From Clostridia bacterium (GTDB lineage Bacteria > Bacillota > Clostridia > UMGS1883), in the NCBI GenBank assembly GCA_017472685.1, contig JAFUOO010000018.1, positions 1 to 64,000 on the forward strand: 64,000 nt of DNA. The letters run 5' to 3'. Positions 57,957-64,000 of this stretch are shown in pieces (position 1 is the first letter of the stretch; each line of letters begins with the position of its first letter). The notes below the pieces were generated by a model. That model made no database searches. It had not been told where the DNA came from and saw nothing but the letters and a program-made list of their open reading frames with translations. A program made the translations under genes and the position numbers.

Positions 57957-57992
57957 AAAATGGCGAAAAATACAAGTGTATTTTTCGCCATT
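57957..57992 (-). terminator. rhaBAD operon terminator
   Basis: GGCGAAAAATAC-AAGT-GTATTTTTCGCC, 11 bases after the rhaD stop, with flanking A and T tracts. Confidence 0.9.
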
Positions 57993-58003
57993 AAAATTAC
58001 ATA

Positions 58004-58819
58004 TTACAGATTAAGGAAATCCTTACGGTATTTAACACCGAAAGCTTCGGCAAGCTCTACCATTTCGCTATCCTTAATTGTGTTTATTCTGGGAAGATGA
58101 GCAGTGAGCATATAAATCTGCGCGGCTTTTTCAACGGTTTCGATAAGACCGAAGGTCTCGTCCATGTTTTTGCCTGCACCGTAAATGCCGTGCATACCCC
58201 ATACAACAAGCCTGAATTCCTTCATTTTTTCTGCTGTTGCTTCGCCAATTGTGTTGTTACCGCAAAGCATCCAGGGAAGCACGCCAACGCCGTCGGGGAA
58301 AACAACAATACATTCTGTACACATTTCCCAAAGTGTGTGGGTAAACTTCTTTTCGTCAAGCTCATGCACATAGTTCATGGCAAGAGTGTTTGTGGGGTGA
58401 GAATGGATAACAACGCGGTTTTCAGGATCGACAGAAAGCCTTGCCATATGGCTCATAAGGTGAGCGGGCAGCTCAGAAGTGAACTTGCCGCCGTCCTTAT
58501 AGCCCCATAAAAGCTCTGCAGTTGTGCCGTCAGCTGCAATGCGGATAATGCCGAGGTTTGTTTCGGGGTCGTCCTTTACGTTTTTGAAATACTTGCCTGT
58601 GCCTGTTACAATGAAGATTTTGCCGATTAAGCTATCCGCCTGAAAACCTGTGGGGATTGTGCGGATAACGTTATTAAGATCAAGGTATTCGGCTACCTCC
58701 TCGTTTTCAAGCATATAGCTGATGTTGCCGCCGTTTCGCTCGTCCCAGCCGAGGCGGTACATGTTGGCTGTTGTGTCCATCATTTCGCGCACAAAGGGCG
58801 CTGTTAAAATATCACGCAT
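58004..58819 (-). CDS. rhaD: L-rhamnulose-1-phosphate aldolase
   Basis: Class II zinc aldolase splitting rhamnulose 1-phosphate into DHAP and L-lactaldehyde. 271 residues. Metal and substrate motifs: DERNGGNISYMLENEEV, VTGTGKYFKN, IHSHPTNTLAMNYVHEL with two zinc His, and VVWGMHGIYGAGKNMDE with the third His. Overlaps rhaA by 8 bases; last gene of the rhaBAD operon, followed by a terminator. Lactaldehyde would then go to lactate or propanediol; no dedicated gene for that is in the window except possibly the LUD protein. Confidence 0.95.
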   Translation of the reverse strand: MRDILTAPFVREMMDTTANMYRLGWDERNGGNISYMLENEEVAEYLDLNNVIRTIPTGFQADSLIGKIFIVTGTGKYFKNVKDDPETNLGIIRIAADGTTAELLWGYKDGGKFTSELPAHLMSHMARLSVDPENRVVIHSHPTNTLAMNYVHELDEKKFTHTLWEMCTECIVVFPDGVGVLPWMLCGNNTIGEATAEKMKEFRLVVWGMHGIYGAGKNMDETFGLIETVEKAAQIYMLTAHLPRINTIKDSEMVELAEAFGVKYRKDFLNL

Positions 58820-60038
58820 TTCTATTCACCAAAACTTCCTTTTCGTATTTAATAACCTCTTCGTAGTAGTTATCACAAACGCCTTCACGCTTCAAAAATT
58901 CCTTCCACACTTCGCCGAAGGGTGCTGTTTTTAATTCCTCGCTAAGATACATAAGGTATGTAAAATCGTTATTTTCCTGAATATTTTTCATGTCAGCAGG
59001 CTCTAAGAGCGCATATAAAAGTGCCTTCTGCACGCTTCTTACGCCTGTTACCCATGCGGAAATACGGTTGATGGATGCATCGAAATAGTCGGTTGAAATG
59101 AACACTCTGTCAAGTGCATCGTTGCGTACGATTTCCTTTGCGATTTCCTTTGTTTCATCGTCAAAGAGCACAACGTGGTCGCTGTCCCATCTTACCGGGC
59201 GTGTCACGTGAAGCGCAAGCTTTTCGTTAAAGAGCAAAAGGGAGGAAATTTTGTCACTTACCATTTCTGTGGGGTGGTAATGGCCGTTGTCCATAAGGGG
59301 TGTAATGCCCTTTGCCTGTGCGTAGGAAAGACAGAATTCGCTTGATCCTACAGTATAGCTTTCAAGGCCGATACCGAAAACCTTGCTTTCAACAGTTATG
59401 TAAACCCGTGTCTTATCGTAAGGTGTTGCGAGAATTTCGTCAAGGCTTTTTTTATACCTTGCGCGGGGACCCAGGCGGTCTGCGGGAATGTCCTTATAGC
59501 CGTCGGGTATCCAGATGTTCATAACGCAGGGGATGCCTGTTTCCTTTGCAAAATAGTCAGCAATCTTAACGCACTGCACACCGTGGCGCACCCAATAAGC
59601 GCGCACTTCCTCGTCGGGTGAGGAAAGGGTTAAGTTATCCTTAACCATGGGGTGAGAGAAGAATGTGGGGTTAAAGTCAAGTCCCCAGCCATGCTTTTTT
59701 GCAAATTCCACCCAGGGTGCAAAATCAGAAGGCTCAATTTCGTCTCTGCCCTTTTTGCCGTCATGCATAGCATAGCTTGCATGAAGATTCAGCTTCTTTT
59801 TGCCGGGCATAAGGGAAAATGCCTTTTCAATGTCTGCCATAAGCTCCTCTGGGGTTGTTGCCTTGCCCGGATAGTTACCCGTTGCCTGTATGCCGCCCGA
59901 AAGCGTCTCACGGCTGTCAAAGCCTGTTACATCGTCGCCCTGCCAGCAGTGCACGGAAATAGTAACATCTCTTAATTTTTCAATAGCCTCGTCTACATCT
60001 ACGCCAAAGCCTGCGTAGTATTTTTTTGCGTTATCCAT
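58812..60038 (-). CDS. rhaA: L-rhamnose isomerase
   Basis: Converts L-rhamnose to L-rhamnulose, a metal-dependent TIM-barrel enzyme. 408 residues. Typical sequence: HCWQGDDVTGFDSRETLSGG, LNLHASYAMHDGKKGRDEIE, PRARYKKSLDEILATPYDK, LMDNGHYHPTEMVSDKISSL and LHVTRPVRWDSDHVV, the metal-binding core. It sits 2 bases before the rhaB stop in transcriptional order and overlaps rhaD, giving a compact rhaB-rhaA-rhaD operon. Confidence 0.96.
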   Translation of the reverse strand: MDNAKKYYAGFGVDVDEAIEKLRDVTISVHCWQGDDVTGFDSRETLSGGIQATGNYPGKATTPEELMADIEKAFSLMPGKKKLNLHASYAMHDGKKGRDEIEPSDFAPWVEFAKKHGWGLDFNPTFFSHPMVKDNLTLSSPDEEVRAYWVRHGVQCVKIADYFAKETGIPCVMNIWIPDGYKDIPADRLGPRARYKKSLDEILATPYDKTRVYITVESKVFGIGLESYTVGSSEFCLSYAQAKGITPLMDNGHYHPTEMVSDKISSLLLFNEKLALHVTRPVRWDSDHVVLFDDETKEIAKEIVRNDALDRVFISTDYFDASINRISAWVTGVRSVQKALLYALLEPADMKNIQENNDFTYLMYLSEELKTAPFGEVWKEFLKREGVCDNYYEEVIKYEKEVLVNRNA

Positions 60039-60040
60039 AC

Positions 60041-61399
60041 TTAGACCTCCTGTATACTAAATGAAATTTTAACCAGTTCTCTTGCTTTCTCAACTGTCAT
60101 ATTTTTATCGGAATACATAAGCTGGCTTAAAATATTTCCGATGGCAGTTGCCTCAACAGGCCCTGCATAAACCTTCTTACCGGTGTATTCCTTTATTAAT
60201 TCGTTAAGGTATCTATCACGGCTTCCGCCGCCCACAACAGCAATGTTTGTTGTGCTGATGCCTGTTATGCCCTCAATTTCTTCAACTGTTTTCTTATAGG
60301 CTTTTGCCAAAGAGTGATAGGTTGCCCGTAGCACGTCCTTTATGTCGGCATCCTCACCAAGACAGGCGCGTATTGCCAAGAGCATGTCTTTCGGGGCAGT
60401 GAGACGTGCGTCGTTAGGGTCAAAGGTTTTTGTGTAGGTGCTTTTCTTTGCCATTTCCATCATTTCGTCATAGGTGTATTTTTTGTCAAGGCTTTTTCTT
60501 AGCCCCTGGAAAAGCCACATACCCATGATGTTTTTTAAGAATCTGTAGCGATACTCTATACCGCCCTCGTTTGTGAAGTTTGCTTCCTCGGCTTTCTTTA
60601 CGGTGCACGCCTCTTTAAGCTCGCAACCCATAAGGCTCCAGGTGCCTGAGGAAATGTACACACCGCCCTCCGCTACAGGGCAGGCTAAAACTGCGCTTGC
60701 CGTATCGTGGGAGGGGCAGAAGATAACATCCGCATCAAAGCCCATTTCCGCTTCAACCTCTTTTGTAAAGCGACCCACCAATTCCGTGGGATTACTGAGC
60801 GGTTTAAAGATGGCTTTATCAATACCAAGCCTTTCTAAAACCTCACCGTCCCAGGTATTGCTTTTTGCGTTCACAAGGTTTGTGGTTGTAGCGTTTGTAT
60901 ATTCATTTTTAATTTCGCCCGTGAGTTTGAAGGAAAGGTATTCGGGCATCATGAGAAAATGCCTTGCGCCCTCAAGCTTTCCCGATAACCTGTCACGATA
61001 GAGCTGATAGATTGTGTTGAAGCTTTGTGTCTGTATGCCTGTTTTTTCGTACAAATCGGGACAAAGCTCCTTAACAGCGGAAACACAGCTTTGGGTGCTG
61101 CTGTCACGGTAGCACATGCATGGGGCTATTTCCTTCCGATTTTCGTCAAGAAGCACATAGTCAACGCCCCAGGTATCAATGGCAATTGTTGCAGGGATTT
61201 TGCCAAGGTCGCCACACTTTTTTATACCGTTCTTTACATTTTCAAAAAGAGATTCAATGTCCCACACAAGCGCGCCGTTTTCAATTGTGTATCCGTTTTC
61301 AAAGCGGTAAACTTCCTCGGTTAATATTTTGCCGTTTTCAACACAAGCTAAAATATGTCTGCCTGAGGATGCGCCTATGTCTATAGCTAAATGATACAT
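60041..61399 (-). CDS. rhaB: Rhamnulokinase
   Basis: FGGY kinase phosphorylating L-rhamnulose. 452 residues. Motifs: AIDIGASSGRHILACVENGK, IATDTWGVDYVLLDE-like IAIDTWGVDYVLLDENRKEI, CYRDSSTQSC, NATTTNLVNAKSNTWDGEVL and a C-terminal ATP site VVGGGSRDRYLNELIKEYTG, all typical of RhaB. Start ATG at 61399, preceded by GGGGTGATTAAA; the frame upstream is leader. First gene of the rhaBAD operon, with a promoter overlapped by a 15-bp palindrome. It supplies the rhamnose branch of rhamnogalacturonan breakdown. Confidence 0.95.
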   Translation of the reverse strand: MYHLAIDIGASSGRHILACVENGKILTEEVYRFENGYTIENGALVWDIESLFENVKNGIKKCGDLGKIPATIAIDTWGVDYVLLDENRKEIAPCMCYRDSSTQSCVSAVKELCPDLYEKTGIQTQSFNTIYQLYRDRLSGKLEGARHFLMMPEYLSFKLTGEIKNEYTNATTTNLVNAKSNTWDGEVLERLGIDKAIFKPLSNPTELVGRFTKEVEAEMGFDADVIFCPSHDTASAVLACPVAEGGVYISSGTWSLMGCELKEACTVKKAEEANFTNEGGIEYRYRFLKNIMGMWLFQGLRKSLDKKYTYDEMMEMAKKSTYTKTFDPNDARLTAPKDMLLAIRACLGEDADIKDVLRATYHSLAKAYKKTVEEIEGITGISTTNIAVVGGGSRDRYLNELIKEYTGKKVYAGPVEATAIGNILSQLMYSDKNMTVEKARELVKISFSIQEV

Positions 61400-61421
61400 T
61401 TTAATCACCCCTATTAAATTT

Positions 61422-61450
61422 AGAATACCACACCCCATTGAACATTTCAA
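61422..61450 (-). promoter_or_regulatory. rhaBAD promoter
   Basis: TTGAAA (61450-61445), 17 nt, TATTCT (61427-61422) on the minus strand. Confidence 0.7.
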
Positions 61451-61451
61451 T
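61437..61451. promoter_or_regulatory. Candidate operator at the rhaBAD -35 box
   Basis: ATTGAACATTTCAAT is a perfect inverted repeat with a 3-nt centre covering the -35 box, a position suited to a repressor. The regulator is not in the window. Confidence 0.5.
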
Positions 61452-61485
61452 TTATTTTTGTTACCGCTATATTTGTTTTTGATGC

Positions 61486-61522
61486 AAAAAGAGACGGATA
61501 CACTATCCACCCGTCTCTTTTT
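61486..61522 (-). terminator. Terminator of the lipoprotein gene
   Basis: AAAAAGAGACGG and CCGTCTCTTTTT pair around a 13-nt loop, just after the lipoprotein stop. Confidence 0.85.
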
Positions 61523-61528
61523 ATTGAA

Positions 61529-62116
61529 TTATTCCTCTGTAAAGGAGCTTGAAAGCTCTTCAAGTGCTGAAAGCATACCGCCTGTAACAGCGTCGGCAAA
61601 ATCTTCGTCAGCATCAATTTTCCAGCCTTCTTCTGTTTTTACAACAGAAATAGCCGCTTCATTGGTAACTAAGCCCAAGTCCTCCTTGCTCATAGCCTCA
61701 ATAAACATATTCATCATTTCTGCCTGTGCTTCTTCGTCGGAAAGAGGAGCTTCAGAAAAAGCATTTGAAAATGCGAATGCGAGAGCCTGCTGAAAGAATT
61801 CGCCTACAGCAACCTTCATGTCGGGTGCAGTTACAGAAGCTGTCACAGTTACGGTGTTTTCATCAATCTGCTCTGAAGAAACAAGACTGTAATCAAGCTT
61901 TTCAAGCACTAAAGCTGCCATGTCGTATACTTCGGCATTGTCCTCGGTTTCAGCTTCCTCTTCGATTACAAGATACTTCTGTGCGTCTTCAAGGTTGCCT
62001 GCTTTGCAAGCTTCGAAAAAGTTTTTCACTGTGGCTTCTGCCTTGCCAACCGCTCCGCAACCCGCGAGAGAAAGTGTCATAGCCAGAGCAAGCACCAATG
62101 CCAGAATTTTTTTCAT
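61529..62116 (-). CDS. Lipoprotein
   Basis: 195 residues. Lipoprotein signal MKKILALVLALAMTLSLAGC, lipobox Cys at residue 20, so it is anchored outside the membrane. The mature part (AEATVKNFFEACKAGNLEDA, VVKTEEGWKIDADEDFADAV) resembles the NTF2-like, DUF4878/DUF5105 type of small Bacillota lipoproteins: an N-terminal helical part and a C-terminal beta-sheet ending in the VxEDGxWKID pattern. The function of such proteins is not established. Monocistronic or the last gene after the YgjV-like gene; it starts 40 bp downstream of that stop. Confidence 0.82.
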   Translation of the reverse strand: MKKILALVLALAMTLSLAGCGAVGKAEATVKNFFEACKAGNLEDAQKYLVIEEEAETEDNAEVYDMAALVLEKLDYSLVSSEQIDENTVTVTASVTAPDMKVAVGEFFQQALAFAFSNAFSEAPLSDEEAQAEMMNMFIEAMSKEDLGLVTNEAAISVVKTEEGWKIDADEDFADAVTGGMLSALEELSSSFTEE

Positions 62117-62156
62117 ATGTATTTTCCTCCTTTTGTTTTGTTGTCACCATTCTATA

Positions 62157-62678
62157 TTATGCATCTTTCTTTGTCAACGCCTTTTCCTTGAAGAACGTAA
62201 TGGCTGTTATAATTTCAACCAATGCTTCGTTTGCAATACCGCCCACGGAGAATATAACTATGTTATACACAAAGGCAAAGGGCGAGGAAATCAAAATCAT
62301 TTTTCGTGTTCCCACAGGGGTATCGGCGCTGACAGCGAGTGTGTTGAAAACCATTGCTATGCACATGAATACCGATATGGGCTCGGGGCGCGACACTATT
62401 GCACTTGTGCCCATAACAATTGCAAAAAATACTACCCACAGCTTGCTTTTGAAAATGGGCTTGTAGTTGAAATAGAAAACCAGATTTCGCAAAATAGCAA
62501 TAACATTTACAACGCCGCCCGCAATGCCGGCTCCACCGGGGAGCATAAAATAATGAATTGCAAAAACAACGCCCGTCATGCACTGCATAACTATTATCTG
62601 TTTTTTCGTTTTAAGCTGAAAGCTTGTTACGGAAAGTATCATGGCAAGAATGCCGATAGCCTGACAAATAAGCTCCAT
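62157..62678 (-). CDS. YgjV-family inner-membrane protein
   Basis: 173 residues, about five to six membrane helices: AIGILAMILSVTSFQLKTKK, IVMQCMTGVVFAIHYFMLPG, GGVVNVIAILRNLVFYFNY, LWVVFFAIVMGTSAI, FMCIAMVFNTLAV and PFAFVYNIVIFSVGGIANEA. The spacing and the IHYxxLGxxxxA and RNxxF motifs match the YgjV/DUF3440-like family of bacterial membrane proteins with no proven role. It lies between the ABC-F gene and the lipoprotein gene on the same strand, with 13 bp to the ABC-F stop, so it probably shares that transcript. Confidence 0.8.
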   Translation of the reverse strand: MELICQAIGILAMILSVTSFQLKTKKQIIVMQCMTGVVFAIHYFMLPGGAGIAGGVVNVIAILRNLVFYFNYKPIFKSKLWVVFFAIVMGTSAIVSRPEPISVFMCIAMVFNTLAVSADTPVGTRKMILISSPFAFVYNIVIFSVGGIANEALVEIITAITFFKEKALTKKDA

Positions 62679-62691
62679 AAATACCGCTCCT

Positions 62692-64000
62692 TTATACTAT
62701 CTTTGTTGTCTTGTCTTCCAAATCCCAGATTTCGTCGCAAACTGCATTGTAAAACTCGGGCTCATGGCTTACAAGGAGAACTGTTCCCTTAAACTCACGG
62801 ATGGCACGCTTCAAGTCTTCCTTGGCATCAACATCGAGATGATTTGTAGGCTCGTCCAAGACCAGAAGATTAACATCCTTAAGCATAAGCTTACAAAGGC
62901 GTACCTTTGCGTTTTCACCGCCTGAGAGAACCTTCATCTGACTTGTGATATGCTCGGTGGTAAGCCCGCATTTTGCCAGCGCTGCACGTGCTTCGGCATT
63001 TGTGAGGGAGGGGTATAAATCCCAGATTTCTTCAAGGGCAGTCTTTGAGGAGGCAATTTCCTCCTGTTCAAAGTAGCCCACGCTCATAAACTGGTCATGC
63101 TCAATTGTACCCTCAAAGGGCGGGATAATACCGAGAAGGGTTTTCAAAAGGGTGGATTTGCCCAAGCCGTTTACACCGCGGATTGCAATTTTTTTGTTTC
63201 TTTCAACAATCAGGTCCCACTTTTTTGTAAGGGGTGTGTCATAGCCAATTACCAATTCCTTTGCGCTTATTACAACCCTGCCGGGGGTGCGGTCGCTTCG
63301 GAATTTGAATTCGGGCTTGACCCTTTCGGGGGCAAGGGTTATTTTTTCCATTTTATCCAGCTGCTTTTGTCTTGAGCGGGCAAGTGTTGCTGTGGCGGCA
63401 CGAGCCTTGTTGCGGGCAACAAAGTCCTCCAGGTCGGCAATTTCCTTCTGCTGCTTTGCATAAGCCGCTTCGAGCTGTCGTTTCTTTAAGGCATAGCTTT
63501 CCTCAAAGAAGTTGTAGTCACCGCTGTAGCGGGTAAGAATTGTGTTTTCCAGGTGGTAAACAACGTTTATAACGCTGTTTAAGAAGGGGATATCGTGGCT
63601 TACTAAGATAAATGCGTTTTCATAGTTCTGCAAAAAGTTAGTAAGCCAGCGGATGTGGTTTTCGTCCAGGAAGTTTGTGGGCTCGTCCAAAATTAAAATC
63701 ATGGGATTTTGTAAAAGCACCTTTGCAAGGAGTACCTTTGCACGCTGACCGCCGGAAAGCTCACTTACATCACGGTCAAGACCTATCTGGTTAAGACCTA
63801 AGCCTGCCGCTGTTTCGTTGATTTTTGTGTCGATTGTGTAATAGCCTGACATATCGAGGATTTCCTGCATTTCGCCCACGTCTTCCATCATGGCAGCAAT
63901 TTCCTCGTCTGAGGCTGTTGCCATTTTTTCGTAGGTTTCCATAATTTCAGCTTCGATGTCGGTCAGGTGAGAAAAGGCTTCGCGCAAGACATCGTAAATG
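62692..64000 (-). CDS. ABC-F family ATPase, C-terminal part
   Basis: Soluble tandem ABC ATPase that binds ribosomes (translation factor or antibiotic resistance); the N-terminal end lies beyond the window, so it is a partial gene here. Visible from the N-terminal domain: signature ELSGGQRAKVLLAKVLLQNP, Walker B LILDEPTNFLDENHIRWLTN, then the linker rich in Lys and Gln (KKRQLEAAYAKQQKEIADLE). The second domain has Walker A GVNGLGKST, Q-loop VGYFEQEE, signature LSGGENAKVRLCKLML and Walker B LLVLDEPTNHLDVDAK. It stays open to 64000 with no start found inside. The exact subfamily cannot be set without the N-terminus. Confidence 0.92.
   Translation of the reverse strand, partial: IYDVLREAFSHLTDIEAEIMETYEKMATASDEEIAAMMEDVGEMQEILDMSGYYTIDTKINETAAGLGLNQIGLDRDVSELSGGQRAKVLLAKVLLQNPMILILDEPTNFLDENHIRWLTNFLQNYENAFILVSHDIPFLNSVINVVYHLENTILTRYSGDYNFFEESYALKKRQLEAAYAKQQKEIADLEDFVARNKARAATATLARSRQKQLDKMEKITLAPERVKPEFKFRSDRTPGRVVISAKELVIGYDTPLTKKWDLIVERNKKIAIRGVNGLGKSTLLKTLLGIIPPFEGTIEHDQFMSVGYFEQEEIASSKTALEEIWDLYPSLTNAEARAALAKCGLTTEHITSQMKVLSGGENAKVRLCKLMLKDVNLLVLDEPTNHLDVDAKEDLKRAIREFKGTVLLVSHEPEFYNAVCDEIWDLEDKTTKIV

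Overview
The window looks like the chromosome of a spore-forming, pectin-degrading Clostridia bacterium (Bacillota), probably an uncultured or gut-type lineage. Evidence: SpoIIE, dipicolinate synthase, MecA, a WalRK-YycHI operon, an SLH-domain S-layer protein, strong AGGAGG ribosome binding sites, TTGACA/TATAAT promoters and many intrinsic terminators. No rRNA or tRNA gene was recognised, so the genus is open.

Layout. 1-2.2 kb: 5' part of pnp, rpsO and an unknown small gene. 2.3-3.6 kb: an orphan AAA/DUF4143 ATPase bracketed by a repeated motif. 4.0-8.5 kb (minus): a uronate operon fsa - kduD-like SDR - kduI - LUD protein - kdgK, with repeats and hairpins in its intercistronic gaps. 8.6-16.2 kb: coaX, a phosphodiesterase, small unknown genes, a PqqD-like protein with an ABC exporter, metA and two unknown genes. 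16.2-27 kb: a secreted GH105 enzyme, a 48-residue acidic peptide, a 1596-residue surface protein and the S-layer protein. 27-33 kb: a DUF975 protein, spoIIE, mecA and dpaAB. 33-46 kb: a rhamnogalacturonan-I locus with two secreted PL11 enzymes (one fused to two CE12 esterase domains), an AraC regulator, cytoplasmic GH105, a cytoplasmic beta-propeller protein and a ricin-type lectin protein. 46-52 kb: the walRK operon. 52-64 kb: a FGGY kinase, an XRE/membrane pair, tcdA, a flavin reductase whose 3' end was remade by a DUF559 element, galT, rhaBAD, a lipoprotein, a YgjV-like protein and a partial ABC-F gene.

How the genes work together. Secreted PL11 lyases cut the rhamnogalacturonan-I backbone and CE12 domains remove acetyl groups. 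GH105 enzymes split unsaturated galacturonyl-rhamnose products. KduI, the SDR and KdgK take the uronate part to 2-keto-3-deoxy-6-phosphogluconate; no KDPG aldolase gene lies in the window. RhaA, RhaB and RhaD take rhamnose to DHAP and lactaldehyde. GalT fits galactose from side chains.

The least explained content is non-coding: two arrays of short unrelated hairpins with mostly 3-nt loops, at least five dispersed repeat families, a DUF559 gene inside an element with terminal inverted repeats, a 262-bp structured insert between 47-bp direct repeats, a 52-bp perfect palindrome before pnp, a candidate small RNA, and structured leaders ahead of both large surface-protein genes.
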